Positions 1 through 11,480 of a stretch of 64,000 nucleotides of DNA are shown one piece after another. A program made the position numbers and the translations under genes. The DNA lies in contig NW_025955111.1 of the NCBI RefSeq assembly GCF_022376445.1, forward strand, positions 1 through 64,000, given 5' to 3'. The notes under the pieces were generated by a model, which saw nothing but the letters and a program-made list of their open reading frames with translations, was not told the origin of the DNA and ran no database searches. Source of the DNA: Fomitopsis serialis (taxonomy: Eukaryota > Basidiomycota > Agaricomycetes > Polyporales > Fomitopsidaceae). Within the stretch, counting starts at the first letter, position 1; every line of letters begins with the position of its first letter.

Positions 1-319
1 TTGACGAATATTCTCAATTGCTCAGTGTGACCCTGGGTTAACTGATCGCGTCGTTCTCGTTGAATGTCTTCGTGAGTGTCCCTACTGAATTTGCTGTACA
101 CGGGGCGCATCCTTCAAAGATCGTCTTGTTCAATCCCTTCATCGCACTCATTCTCAAACAACTTCTGTGGAGGTACGGCATTCCTTTGTCAACCGTCTAG
201 AGCTTCATTCACATACATTCACACTGCTATGGTGCAGTCACGGTCCCGTAATACTCTCTAAACCACTTCTTCAAGTCGTGGCCCTAGTTAGATCCATACG
301 CGCGGATGCTTTGCACGAT

Positions 320-326
320 GCCTTCC
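320..326. repeat. Target-site duplication, left
   Basis: GCCTTCC directly precedes the foldback element and is repeated at 3418-3424. The equivalent point in the uninterrupted right-arm ABC exon reads GCTTTCG on the coding strand, so a single copy is the ancestral state. Counting one mismatch, the duplication could be 8 bp. Confidence 0.65.
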
Positions 327-1073
327 GAGCCCATTCAGTGGAAAACCTCGCTGTTAACAGTACAGCCGGAGTGCATTTCGACCGTTGCAAACGGTAGAGC
401 CGCCTCCGGCCGGAGTAGTCCGGGTCTACCGTTAGCAACAATGCACCGCTTGCAACAGGCCGGCCGGGCTTTTGGCCGGGGTAATGTACCTGTTGTAAAC
501 AGTCCGGCTGGATAGGCAACGGTCCGGCCGGACCCATACAACATCACTGCAAACAGGCCGGGTGGAGGGCAGGGTTAGCACATGCAACGGAGTGGCCGGC
601 CAGTCCACGTTGCAAACAGAGCGGCCGGACTCAGGCCCCACCACTTCAAATGTTCCGGCCAGGATAAAATCCCTTCATTGCAAGCGGACCGGCCGGAGTG
701 AAGTCTATCTGGTCCAGAATGGGTTGGCCAGCCTAAACAAACTGACTCCACGAACAGGCCGGCCGGGCAGGAGTTGTCCTGCTTCAAACGGTCTGGCCGG
801 TCACAGCCCCCTGGGGGCTATTGAAATACTATATGTATTATGCACCTATAGGGTATACCATCATTAGTAGATCACAGCATAATTTTCCCATGACTTAGGG
901 ATGCCTAGTGAAGCTGCAAAACACAAAACAGCCCCACTGGCTGGCCAAATTAACTGGCCAGAGATTTCACTCACCCAGGTTTTTGCTTTACTGGCCATAA
1001 AATTAGCCAGGTTGTCCCTACAGGGCCAAATCAATAGGCCGGACATTTCAAAACATTGGCCGGGCATTTTAGT

Positions 1074-1200
1074 TCATTGGCCGAAGCTTTTAATTCACTG
1101 GCCGAAGCTTTTACTTCATTGGCCGAAGCTTTTCGTCACCGGCCGAAGCTTTGGATTGACCGGCCGAAGCTTCTACTTCACCGGCCGGCAAAAACAGCCG
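1074..1200 (+). repeat. Short tandem array in left arm of foldback element
   Basis: About six units of 18-20 bp, each containing GGCCGAAGCTT (so a HindIII site per unit) joined by short variable spacers. The same array occurs in inverted orientation at 2345-2545. Together they would form a long stem in single-stranded DNA. Confidence 0.8.
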
Positions 1201-2344
1201 GTGCTCGGCCAAAAAATGGCCGGCCGGTGGGCAAAACCGGCCGGGCTGTTGAATTACTATATGTGGAAATGTGGTATTGTCTGGAAGCCCTTCATTCATA
1301 GAGTCTAGTATTGATTTCCTAGTGTCCAAAGGTACATAGTTAGGCCAGGATATGCGAGACAAGATTTACTCACAGGCTTCTTTGCAAAACATGTTATTCA
1401 ACTGCTGAAGCCAATATTCTTTGCCCACACTGTTTGACTATCTAGAATGTGTTATTTCAATGCATAGAGTAGATTCTCAAAAGGAATAGTCTTATTCTTC
1501 GAAGCTGAATGCAGAACATGAGATAAGGGGTAAGGTATAGTATACATGTCAAACAATGTTGACTTCCTGCAGCCAATCTACATTCCAAACACAGTTTCAC
1601 AATCTAGAATGGTTCATTTACACACAAGGAGTGAGTCGTCCAAAGGAATAGTCTTACTCACATGAGCTGAATGTGGTACAGAGTTAAGGGGATCATGCAC
1701 AGGCCGGACCATCTCCTATGAGGATTGGCCGGCCGGACCATTACCAACGTAGATGTTTCTGTGCCATTCTTGATTGCCAAACCTTGTGGGCAAAGCATAT
1801 TGGCTTCAGGATGTGAACACAGTATAACATGTATACCCATATACCCACCCTCACCTTAACTCTGTGCTGCCTTCAGCTTGTGTGAATAAGACTATTCCTT
1901 TGGAGGACTGATTCCTTGTGGATCAATGAACTATTCTAGATGGTAAAACACTGTTTGGAAAGAACATTAGCTGCAGGAAGTCAACATGTATACCATACCT
2001 GTATACCCCTTATTTGTTGTCCTGCATTCAGCTTCAAAGAATAAGACTATTCCTTTTGGGGATCTACTCTATGCATTGTGATAACACATTCTAGATTGTC
2101 AAACAGTGTGGGCAAAGAATATTGGCTTCAGGAATTGAATAACATGTTTTGCAAAGAAGCCTGTGAGTAGTAAATCTTGTCTTGCATATCCTGGCCTAAC
2201 TATGTGTTCTTGGAAACTAGGAAATTGATACTAGACTCTGTGAATGAAGGGCTCCCAGACAATACCACATTTCCACATATAGTAATTCAATAGCCCGGCC
2301 GTTTTTGCGCACCGGCCGGCCATTTTTGCCGAGCACCGGCTGTT

Positions 2345-2545
2345 TTCGCCGGCCGGTGAAGTAGAAGCTTCGGCCGGTCAATCCAAAGCTTCGGCCGGCG
2401 ATGAAAAGCTTCGGCCGGCGATGAAAAGCTTCGGCCAATGAAGTGAAAGCTTCGGCCAGTGAGAAAAAGCTTCGGCCAGTGAGAAAAAGCATTGGCCAAT
2501 GAAGGAAAAGCTTCGGTCAATGAATAAAAAGCTTCGGCCAATGAA
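2345..2545 (-). repeat. Short tandem array in right arm of foldback element
   Basis: Inverted counterpart of the array at 1074-1200, with more units (about ten AAGCTTCGGCC copies). The different copy number shows the arrays expand or contract independently. Confidence 0.8.
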
Positions 2546-3417
2546 CTAAAATGCCCGGCCGATGTTTTGAGATGTCCGGCCATTTAATTTGGCTGGTGGC
2601 AGCTTCACTAAGCCCCTTTGAAATGTGGGAACACTATGTTGGGCTCCATTAGTGATGGTCTTACATATACAATCATTCAAATCTGTATCATAATACAATA
2701 GGCCGAAGGTTTTTGAATGCTCTCGGCCAGTGTTTGCATGGCTGGCCAGTGAGCTAACAGCTCAGGCAATGTGATAGGGCATGCACTGTGGACATATACA
2801 TGCTACTAGTAGGCTGTTCTAAGGGAGTATGGTCTATTGTTGACTGGCCCAGCCGATACTGGGTCACAATACTGTTGCCCGGCCGGACCGTTACCAGTGT
2901 GGAGTGCTAGATTATATGGCCTGGCTAGCCTGCTATCAATGTGGAAAAATGGTCCGGCCACTCCGTTGCCAGCTAGAGATGATGCAACCCGGCCGGTCTG
3001 TTATTAGCCAGGGAGCATATGCTCCGGCTGGCCCATTGCAACTGCTGAATTATGCACTCCGGCCGGCCCGTTACAAATGAAGGATCCCATTGCCCGGCCG
3101 GTTCGTTACCATAGGAGAAAGAGTATCCCGGTTGATCTGTTATAATTAAAACCCCTTATTGCCCAGCCGGTCCGTTGCCAGCAAGACACTAAATGGCCCC
3201 CCTGTTCAGACAGAACATGGGTGCCCTAGGGATACACCGGCCGGACCGTTTGAACTGGTTTGAGATACACTCGGCCGGCTTGTTAGAAACCAGTCCGGCC
3301 GGCCTGTTTGCAACGAGGAAATCACAGCTCCGGCCGGAGGCGGCTTTACCGTTTGCAACGGTCGAAATGCACTCCGGCTGTACCGTTAGTATCGAGTAGG
3401 TACCACTGAATAATGTG

Positions 3418-3424
3418 GCCTTCC
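3418..3424. repeat. Target-site duplication, right
   Basis: GCCTTCC directly follows the foldback element. The ABC-transporter reading resumes at once with ACGGAGCTG, as in the unbroken right-arm copy. Confidence 0.65.
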
Positions 3425-4371
3425 ACGGAGCTGCATAGGCTGCGCGTGGCCTGCAAGGCGGACGATGTCGCCATCTTCAACCCTTCGTCTGGGCAGACCT
3501 GCCAAGGATGGGGGGCCGCGTTCGTGAACACGTACGGCGGCTACATCGACAATCCACAGGACAACACTGCCTCTCGGTATTGCCAGTACCCCGTCGGGGA
3601 CCAGTTCTACGAGCCCCTCGACATCAGTATCCGAGTCCACAATCGGTTTCGCGATGCTTAGATATTGTTCGCGTTTGTCGATGAGTTGCTCGTTCCTTTG
3701 ACTGCATTTGGAAGTATGTACTCAAGTCCCGCCTTCAGCGTTCAACATGCTAGCTACAATTGGTGCATATCCAGCCATGACGTATTAACCATCACTCACA
3801 ACTGTTCCCAGTGATATCGCGGTACCTAAGACACAACAAACGTTGATCGACGGTTAGTACACCGGTTGAGGATGAAACACGACAGCTACCATTGACGACG
3901 CGGAAGAGTATAGCGACCCATTGTAATAGACCAGATAACACGTTGATGTTGTTAGTCTGGACGACGATGTGTATGTGAGGACAAGGACTCGGGTCCCCTC
4001 CGAGTCTCGACCTAGCCTGGTCTTCCCACACGCGCAATGGATGGGCGCCCCGAAGAATACAGCTACTGATAATAGGGTTAGGGGCATGGCCACTCACGCA
4101 AGTACTAACACGCCTGGTACACGCCGTGACCTGTGCATACTTGCTCACATCCACGTCGCATCCTCATACTAGGGTATAAGTGCCCAGATGTCCGACCCCC
4201 AGCCTGAGCCTAGTGTCGGTCCTCTTGTTTCTGTCCATGATCCCGACTGATGCGCCGTTCACTTAGCATCTTCCCGCTTCTCCCGACATCTCGCACGCAC
4301 GCACCACGCAATGGAGTGCCGACGGGAAAATTGATGACGATCAGAGCAGTGCCGATGAACAGGACGACGAG

Positions 4372-5804
4372 ATGTGGAGTACCGATGAGCAGAGCAGTGA
4401 GGAATCCAGCGCCGATGACTGGAGCTACGAAGGCTTCAACGTTACCGGAATACGGATCTTCAGAGGCTGGTGGGACGCCCGTTTTCAGGACACCCTGCCC
4501 CTGGCCCTCTCAGATCGCATCCCGCTCGAGGTCTTCGAGTTCGTCATCGACGCGATGATCGGTGATCAGCCCACATCGGCCGCGGCCGCGCTGGTCTGCA
4601 CAATGTGGTATCCTCGCGCGATGCACAGCCTCTACTATGCCGTCGAGATTCGCAGCCGCACCAACTTCAACATACTGTTCAAGCAGTGCCACGCGTCCCC
4701 ACGCGTCAAGCAGTCGCTCGCGAGCACATGCCGGCTACTGGCCAACTTCGGAGGACATCACAACCTTCAAGCACTACCATCCGCACTCGTTGGTGTGATG
4801 CCTCGTGTACGCATCCTTCACATCGAGAATGGAAGACTTCGTTTCATCCGCGCGGACTTCTTCCTTGCCCTGTCGAGGTTCAAGTCTGTCACGTCGTTGA
4901 CACTTGGCCATTGCCTACTAAACAACATCACGCAGCTACGGCAGATTGTATCTGCCTTCCCTCAGCTTACAGACCTCACAATAGATGTTAGGTTCGCTCA
5001 GGAAGGTGCTGCCAGTTACGCGGGAGCCCCACCATTTCAGCCATCATCTCACATTCGTCTTCGATACCTTAACATTGACGTACACCGCCAAGAAATCATG
5101 GCGATGTTCCTCGACTGGATGACGCAATCAGGCCTCTGCACCTCACTTGCGGGTCTGACATTTCGGCAGGACGCAGACTACGGGCCTCCCTCCGTGGGCC
5201 ACACACCACTCAGTAGCAAACTCCTCGAAGCGGCAGGGGCATCGTTGACCCGTTACTGGGAAGTACTTGACCACGACAATGCATACCGTAAGAGTACCTT
5301 TGTCTTGCTTGTAGACTTCGCCACTGATGCCCGTGCAACAATGTAGGTTTCCAAAGCAATCTGTTGCAAAACACCTCACTGCGATCCTGGAACTTCACAC
5401 TGCGAGCCATGGAGCACTCTACCAGAGACATGTACACGGGGCAGACTTACAGGGCGTGGATTGAAGCAATCCACGACTTAAGTGACATCTTCTCCACCAT
5501 CCGAAGCCGTCAGCTCGAGCGCATCGCGGTCTGCGTTCCACTTGTCTTCGACTACAACTTTCTCGCCTATGAGAAGCCCAGTGCTGTCCTCAAGTCACTC
5601 AATCTAGAGGGCCTGCATGAAGTCATGAGCCGGCCATACTTCGACGCATTGCAGGATGTCGAGGTGAGGACGTACCTGAGTCATCGAATGGATCCTTCCG
5701 TGGACGTGGTCATATCCGAGGATAGGCTCGAGCCCATTTTCGGTGGCATATTGCAGCCATGGTCTGCTCGTGGCGTCGTCACCGTCACCTACAGGGGCCA
5801 TTGA
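4372..5804 (+). CDS. F-box-like protein (left copy)
   Basis: Two exons (4372-5287 and 5347-5804) give about 457 aa. An acidic Ser/Asp/Glu-rich leader (residues 1-25) is followed by an F-box-like segment near residues 45-95 (RIPLEVFEFVIDAM, then SAAAALVC and MWYPRA). Leucine-rich-repeat-like strands follow (FKSVTSLTLGHC, FPQLTDLTIDV). It ends in a conserved LQPWSARGVV motif. F-box proteins bring targets to SCF ubiquitin ligases; this lineage-expanded family is common in mushroom genomes and its targets are unknown. The intron (5288-5346) was fixed by comparing the right-arm paralogue, whose frame resumes at the same residue. The ATG at 4372 is the first good in-frame start; the right copy lacks it, so the true start is uncertain. 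Probably not a biosynthetic enzyme of the cluster. Confidence 0.75.
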
Positions 5805-7111
5805 TATCGTCATCACCCGCGAGCCCGTTCGCACACAGAGACACACACCCGTCCGTCCAACCCTTGTCTCCCGTTCAGCCATTCAGCCACGCCCACGAGT
5901 TCACATGTTGAAGATGCAGAGGCACGTCGCCCGGACGGTCCTGGCGGAGGTGGCGGCACCGCGGCTTCGTCATCGCCCGTACGGAGCGCGGGTCGATGCG
6001 AGGGGATTGGTAGTTCACAAGCGGTCGTCTGGCTGCATCGGCCGGCTCAGTGGCAGGACGGATGACGCTCTGGTATGGAGGTGACTCGGTTTGGTTTACA
6101 GTCTCGATTGACGAGTCATATCTCAAGTTGCTATGATGACTGAGATGTATCACGCTTGGATGATGACCCGATGTACTACTATACATCGACCTCGGATTTG
6201 GGCTTGAGAGTTTTGAGATGTGATTGTACCGTACTTTCCCACTGCTCCGGTCAAACGAATTGTATCTTGTTTTGGTATCATCGTGTTCATGTTCACCAAC
6301 CCATGCGGCGAACATCCGGTACTTCCACGCTTAGGATGTGAGGATTGCCAAGAGCAGATTTTACATAGAAGATGCATCCACTCATGGACAATGTATTAGA
6401 AGCCTCCGACGCGACGCTGGCGACTGACAGCTGCTCCCATAATCAAGAATGATGTTTAACATCTTGTTGTTTGATGTTATCGAGTTCAAGATCACAACTG
6501 AGCGGGTCGAGTTCAACCGACTCGCATCGAGATGCAGGGAAGACCGAACCATAAATATTCCATAAAGATACGACCATGCTACAAGTCGACAGTGTGACCA
6601 CAAATATACCCAACTAGTCCCGTACAAAGCCATCCACGTCCAAGTCCCAGAAACACGAGCCTTAAGTAAGACGCCAATAAACAAGACCAAGAACCCGAGT
6701 ACGATGAGAGAACCAAAATCCCAACCGGAAAGAGGTGAAACAAGAGAAAGAAATAGTAAAAGATGAGATGAGATGAGATGGAAAGGAAGGTGTAGGGATT
6801 GCAAGCCAGACTCGCGGAATGCCCCTCCGCTCGCCTGACCCGCCCCGACGATCGACGAACCTCAGAACACGCGGGGGCATCGGTGCTCTGAGGCTCGTCG
6901 GCCATCGGATCCCAGCATAGTAGTGGAAGGAAAGACAAGACGGAACCACGAGGAAAGACCAGAAACCAGGGAGACTACAACGCTACAGGGCGACCCGAGA
7001 GAGAGAAATATCGATACAGATAGGCTGTGTGGAGAACGATGCGGAGCGGAGCTGTGTGCGGACGGTCAGACGCACCAGGAGGGGTGAGGGGCGAGGGGAC
7101 GTACCAGAAGC
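5805..7111. other. Gap between F-box gene and gene X (left arm)
   Basis: 5860-6190 is conserved with the 3' flank of the right F-box gene and has a short open stretch (MLKMQRHVARTV...) also seen, altered, in the right copy; it is either UTR or an unresolved small gene. About 6190-6465 has no counterpart at the right-arm position, where 6.8 kb with UbiA2 lies instead. 6465-7110 matches the 3' flank of the right gene X, including a purine/pyrimidine-rich tract around 6700-6800. No further gene is supported. Confidence 0.5.
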
Positions 7112-8284
7112 TCATGCGCCCCGCTTCGAGCCCTTCGACTTCTTCGAGGCCTTCTTCTGACCACGACGAGTCTGGCGAGGACCAGAGGTGGGGACGCGCA
7201 TGCCGCGGTTCCAGAGAGGTGCCGGGTCCTGTGCATATTGTCATCAGCCTCCTACTGTGAAACATTGAGCGATCGAAACGTACCACGTGATCCGGCTCGT
7301 CCTCGACTACTAAGATGAACTCAGCGTTCACAAGGTCGTCCAGCAGCTGTCGAGGATGTTAGCGGGTGGGAACAGCGATGAGGCTTATGGAGACTTACCA
7401 CCCACTCGTTGCCGTCGCTCGTCGTGATGAAGATCCTCCCGCTGCTGGTCCACGGCATGTTCCAAACGTGGACGACCCGGCGTACGCAGCGTCCGATGAA
7501 TGGAAAGACGTGCGTTTCGACGACGTTATGAGGGTCGTGAGCGATCATCGCGGCCAGGATATGTCCCCCGATAACCAAAGAGAGGAGCATGACAGTACGA
7601 AGCATGTCCTCCGCGGGCTTCGAGTTGGCGGGCCATTCGCGAATGATCTTGACACGGATGTCGCCGACGGCGATGGTCGCGTAGTCGTCGTCCGTGGGCG
7701 AAGGTGCATCGCGAAGAGAGGAGCAGATGATGCAGGGGGCGAGAATGATGTCCTTAGTACCGGTATATCCGCTTGGTGTCTTGCGCGCCTCAGGTAGCGC
7801 TCCGGAACCAGGCGGACTCCCAGGATCGATGTAACCGATGTCGATGTTGGTCGTACCGTTCACGAAGGAGAGGTCCGGGGACCAGTCTTCGTCGGAGGGG
7901 GCGAGTTGACCGCTGTACGACGAGCAGGTGTTAGAGAGCGGACGCCGCTGCAAGACACGAGCACGCACCTTCGCCACATCCCAATGAGTGTGCCATCCCA
8001 ACCCGTGTTGAACGAACCGTCCTTGATGCGAAGCAACGTATGTCCGAGTCTGGCAAGAATAAATAAATAATGTTAGGATGTTCGACTCGGAGGGCGACCA
8101 GGGTGAGCACGACGTACCCGACGGGGTTGAAAACTGCATCAACAGTCTTGCCCCAGGCGGCGCAAGCCCTGTCGATGCCGGCGGGAGGCCTGAATGGCGG
8201 GGCGCCGCCGTCTTCGGGGCAGTAACCACTGAGGAGGGTGCCGACGCCGACAGAGACCTCCGCAAGGAGCTTGAAGAAGCGCAT
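7112..8284 (-). CDS. Gene X, unrecognised five-exon protein (left copy)
   Basis: Same five-exon structure as the right copy at 39998-41163, with a matching first exon (8118-8284, 167 nt), giving about 313 aa. I do not recognise the family. The N-terminus (MRFFKLLAEVSVGVGTLLSG) is hydrophobic and could be a signal peptide or anchor. The middle holds a CIIC motif and acidic clusters. A strong hydrophobic segment (MLLSLVIGGHILAAMIA) around residue 210 is a likely membrane span. The last exon ends in a very basic tail (KKASKKSKGSKRGA). The two copies differ by few residues in the mature part (for example Val/Gly and Lys/Glu near residues 170-180). All splice sites and the frame are kept, so both copies look functional. 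The role in the cluster is unknown. Confidence 0.75.
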
Positions 8285-8390
8285 GGTGAGAGAATAAGAG
8301 AGTGAGGTTGAAAAGTGAGAGGCTGAGAGTGAGTCTCGAGAGGCGATGTGCGAGGGACCGCTGATGGGGGGAAGGGAGGGCGGGGCAGCT

Positions 8391-8427
8391 GTATTTATAC
8401 CCCGCGGCGGGCGGCGGTATATATACG
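8391..8427 (-). promoter_or_regulatory. Tandem TATA boxes of gene X (left)
   Basis: On the minus strand GTATATATACC (8416-8426) and GTATAAATAC (8391-8400) lie about 110-140 bp upstream of the ATG in a GC-rich setting. The same pair, at the same spacing, precedes the right copy. The pyrimidine-rich stretch that follows looks like a typical fungal transcription-start leader. Confidence 0.65.
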
Positions 8428-8949
8428 GGCGCGGGGCGCGTTGTTTGCGCGTTGTTTGTCGCATTCAACGCGATTAAGGTTTGTATTCAACAAAGTCACG
8501 TTAGTGAACAAGTGAAGGGTGAAGTGCGGAGTGCTTTCCTAATTGGGAGGACGGGGGTCGTTCGTTTTGCGGGTTGTCTCCTCCCCCCATCTTCCCCCGC
8601 ACTCCCAATGAGCAGCACAGCATAATATACATCACACGCACCATATAAGCACACGGCAGTACAGGCCTGGTCGCACAGACCTCTTGAAAAGCGCATATAC
8701 GCGCTCTGCGAGTCGTCTATGCTGCGAGGCGCAACCTAGCCGCCTTCGGCCATTTCCCAGCTGTCTGCGAAAGGTTAGATAGTAATAAAGGGGAGCTCAC
8801 CTCGTCACAGCGAGCAGTCGGCTGACGTGCGAACTTGCTGGCAAAGGGCGGCGCAGATGACGAGCTATGCGACCACTGGGCACCATACGCGCGGACGAAC
8901 AGGCCTCCCTGCTATGTTCCATGGAGCAAGCACTTCAGAAACCACTGCG

Positions 8950-10215
8950 AGTGAAGTGGTAATGTTCCTTACGGTACGTTATCCTTTCTCGCGGCATGAG
9001 GCTATTCACGCCGTCTCGGTCCACCCTTCATTCTCCTAGACTCGTCAACCCGCTTCCGAGTCAGCAGAGACGTGAAGTACGAGGGGATTCTCGCGCCAGG
9101 TCAAAGTGGTGTTCATGAGGCCAGCCGGAGTCACGGCCCATGATGATGGTGGTGTCCAGGGTGAGTGACGAATGAGTGCGGAAGTAAACCTGTCTGGTAA
9201 TCGCTTACGCGCTGAGTTCAGTAGCGATGTGATCTTCAGCGCTCGCTGCCTCGAGGCGCAGAAGCGAGCGCTCAGTCGACCGTGTCAACCGACCTTTTCA
9301 GCGCAGCCACCATCCCAGTCACAACCGACTCACCGTGCAAAAGCTACTGCCATCCAGCAACGGAGAACACAATGACCATGCATGCCCATTGAAACCAAAA
9401 TGCAACGTACTTTGTCAAACCGACGACCTGTGTACCGCGTCTTGCAGCGCTCCTCGACTTCCGCACGTAAGGGGCTTGTCCGCAGGCGTAGACCGGATAT
9501 CAAGTGCATGCATATGGTTCGATGGGATAGGGCAATAGGTAAGTCGTAACTTAACGAGATCCCAATTTCCGGCACCAACGCCACTGGCGTTTCAACCCAG
9601 TTCACATCCCCTTCTATGAGGTCCGGAACACCAACTTCCTCCGCATCTTCTAGTTCTCAGTCTTCTAATGTGACGTCCCCTATGGATTTTTGACGTGATA
9701 CCTTTTCTGCGTTCCGATTTCGATAGGGCCAGCGTAGTGGCGCGAATTCACCGATCGCGATCAAGGTCTATAAGCGTGTTCTGTTGTGCAAGTGCGGTTT
9801 ACAGCAGCAATTGTGGATGAAATGTTTGACCTATCGCGTATGCAGGTCAGCCGTGCTAGAGTCCTTCATATCTGTGAAAGGCTAGCCTTGAATCAGATGC
9901 CGTAGCTTCGTTACGACATGTGTCCTAACGCGCTGTGATTGCATGAGCGCCGCCTCGCGCTCGCCATGACCGCGATACTCAATCGTGTCGAATGTCGAGG
10001 CGATGTCACAGAAACGAAGTTGCTGTCTTGCGACTTCACGAGGTACGAGCGCACATATATATTTCGCTCACGCATTATGTGCTCCGTCTGCTCGTCTGCG
10101 CAACAAATGCCTGTTTGAAGTGGCTCAGACGCGGATTTGCTATTGTGAAGGGCCTCAGGTATGTACACTAGTACACTCCTCCGCTTCATGTCATCGCCCA
10201 TGGTCTGACGAGTAG
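8950..10215 (+). repeat. Dispersed repeat, copy 1
   Basis: Shares long stretches with copy 2 (13800-15520, same orientation) and copy 3 (37815-39310, inverted). Landmarks are a segment with AATCGCTTACGCGC followed by CAGTAGCGATGTGATCTT (about 9190-9240), and a segment with CGACTTCACGAGGTACGAG and ACATATATAT (about 10035-10065). Copy 1 is the shortest; its 3' third is missing. I find no convincing reading frame, terminal inverted repeat or target duplication. It could be a decayed transposable element or an old duplicated pseudogene. Confidence 0.6.
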
Positions 10216-11480
10216 CCGAAATGCAGCAGGAGTTGAACACAGTATCTCCCAAGTTCTATTCACGCTCGACGCACTATCCTACAGTTCAGCGCTCAGCCTC
10301 GAACCGCGGAAGTTTCGCAAGGGTTACTTTCACTGAGTTCGACGCTTCCCCCACAAGCATCTGTTGAGCAGTGTACCGTCAGAGTGAGTCGCTCGTAACG
10401 GCTGATCAGTGCAAAGTACTCATGAGCCGGAGGCCATCCTGCACAGGGAATTGCGAACCTGATGGTGTTCAGCAGCATGAAGCCTCCGAGCCAGTGCTGA
10501 GGACAGACTGAGCACGGACGGAGAAGCTGCCATCGATCAATGCGTTCGACGCGATGTTGTCACGGTTCACCGCGCATTCGTGACCTTCGTACGCCACGCA
10601 CGCCGCACCGTGGACTTATATTGACGCGGATCGCGTATTATATCTTCTTCGCGCAGCAGGTCCGTCAACCGCGAGCCTCGCATCGAGAGACTCAGGAATC
10701 CGATATATTCCCAGACACGAGACGGAAACCGAGCCACACTTCCTCGTGTCGTTCAGCACCGTTCTTGGGGTTCGCGTCAGCGGGATATGCGTTTGAAACT
10801 CACCCATCCAACCCCAGTCAGCCCCAGACGCTAATCCTGCATGTGTCTGTTGAATCAGCTTGTCTTTGGTGAGGACGTCCGTCAAAGGTGCGCCTGATTC
10901 TTGGTGGTGAAACATTGACGCAACAGGCCTTGTTATCTCAGGTCGTACGTGTGTACCGCGTCTGGGCTCCGCAGAAATGCAGCCTAGTACGCACCCTGCC
11001 ACGACGAGGATGCTCGGCAGCACGCCATTCGCTCACCCGCGGTCAACGTATCAAACTCCGTTCTCAGCGGGGTCCGTAGGTCCTTCTGTCCACTCAGGGT
11101 TCTCGGAGGAACAGGTGATGCGCCCGACAGTGTTACTGATGGTGTCTTTCAGAGTCTGCCACAACTAGTGTGCGATTCCAGCTACATCCAGTGATGATGC
11201 CAGAAGACGGTGACGGCCTGCGATGATAGCGGTAGGCTATGCAAGGTTTCTATGCGGGGGTGGCTTACTAACCTTCTCAGGGACATACGGTTTTATTCGC
11301 GCCGTACGGGCGGTGGACCGGGACCACTCTACGAATACCTATTTAACTTGAGATCGTGTCTCTTGGCGAGCTACCAAGGCCTTCTTTCGAGCATAGCGTA
11401 TCGTCAGCTCAGCAGACCGAAATCTAGGTGACGTATCGCCATGGTATTACTGTAGCGATTGCTGATGGTTGTCCCACAGA
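10216..11480. other. P450a upstream region, no gene seen
   Basis: 10255-11480 is the inverted counterpart of 29197-30640 and forms the upstream half of block 3. Similarity is patchy, strong near 10262-10450, 11090-11170 and 11290-11480. Open frames here are not conserved in the partner, so I call it non-coding except for the promoter site listed separately. Confidence 0.55.
11304..11346 (+). promoter_or_regulatory. P450a promoter: GC-rich conserved site and TATA-like box
   Basis: GTACGGGCGGTGGACCGGG (from 11304) followed by TATTTAA (about 11340). The same arrangement, with the GC site a fuller palindrome, precedes P450b at the same distance from its ATG. CGG/CCG half-sites suit a Zn2Cys6 regulator, but that is inference. 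Confidence 0.5.

Larger units (their letters stand above)
327..3417. mobile_element. Foldback (giant palindromic) non-autonomous DNA transposon
   Basis: Nearly the whole 3.1 kb folds on itself. 357-415 pairs with 3331-3392, 900-1310 with 2217-2620, 1379-1560 with 1980-2160, and 1570-1690 with 1850-1975, leaving a short centre around 1700-1845. The outermost ends share ATTCAGTGG in inverted orientation (332-341 and 3403-3411). The subterminal 0.4-0.8 kb are packed with GGCCGG-type motifs, as expected for transposase-binding subterminal repeats. No transposase is encoded. The long open frames inside, such as 901-1308, are low-complexity readings of an 18-20 bp tandem repeat and are not genes. 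The element sits in an exon of an ABC-transporter copy and is flanked by CCTTCC on both sides. A 6-8 bp duplication with long inverted repeats fits a cut-and-paste DNA transposon, but the superfamily cannot be fixed from this. Confidence 0.85.
1..3860 (+). pseudogene. PDR-type ABC transporter 3' fragment, split by a foldback element
   Basis: Bases 1-326 and 3418-3860 match, in inverted orientation, the last exons of the full-length PDR transporter at 50968-57154. The first part encodes the last transmembrane region of TMD2. The second part encodes the C-terminal extracellular loop of PDR pumps, with recognisable FNPSSGQTC, GGYIDN and YCQYPVGDQF segments (3430-3650). The fragment enters the window already broken (no NBDs here). 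It is interrupted at 326/3418 by a 3.1-kb palindromic element. It also carries an in-frame TAG at about 3659 where the right copy has Trp (GDA-TAG versus DAW). The frame before the insertion has shifted too. It is therefore a decayed copy of the transporter gene belonging to the left arm of the inverted duplication, and its 5' part may lie beyond the window start. Confidence 0.85.
1..6190. repeat. Inverted duplication, block 1, left arm
   Basis: Leaving out the foldback element, this stretch carries the ABC-transporter 3' end, the F-box gene and its 3' flank. It matches 48640-51730 in reverse orientation. The match includes the non-coding 3' flank (5860-6190 versus 48640-49000), so the copy was made at DNA level and is not just a family resemblance. 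Coding parts have diverged moderately, with many amino-acid changes. Confidence 0.8.
6465..10215. repeat. Inverted duplication, block 2, left arm
   Basis: Matches 38280-41800 in reverse. It contains gene X with both flanks and one copy of the dispersed repeat. The gene X coding region is almost identical between arms, clearly closer than the coding regions of blocks 1 and 3. Intergenic parts, for example 9400-9850, have diverged more. Confidence 0.8.

Noticed and set aside
901..1308. Long open frame with repeated HWPKLL units in the foldback element
   Set aside because: It is a translation of an 18-20 bp tandem DNA repeat, is open in several frames and in the inverted arm, and has no start context or homology; not a gene.
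2217..2583. Minus-strand open frames with SLAEAF repeats
   Set aside because: Inverted counterpart of the same tandem array; non-coding.
355..3392. Foldback element ends placed at the near-perfect 60-bp repeat (TAACRGTACAGCC) with a TA or TAA target site
   Set aside because: Comparison with the uninterrupted ABC exon puts the host/element junctions further out, at 326/327 and 3417/3418.
7366..7797. 143-codon open frame antisense to gene X (also 40478-40909)
   Set aside because: Shadow of the gene X third exon, kept in both copies only because the sense exon is conserved.
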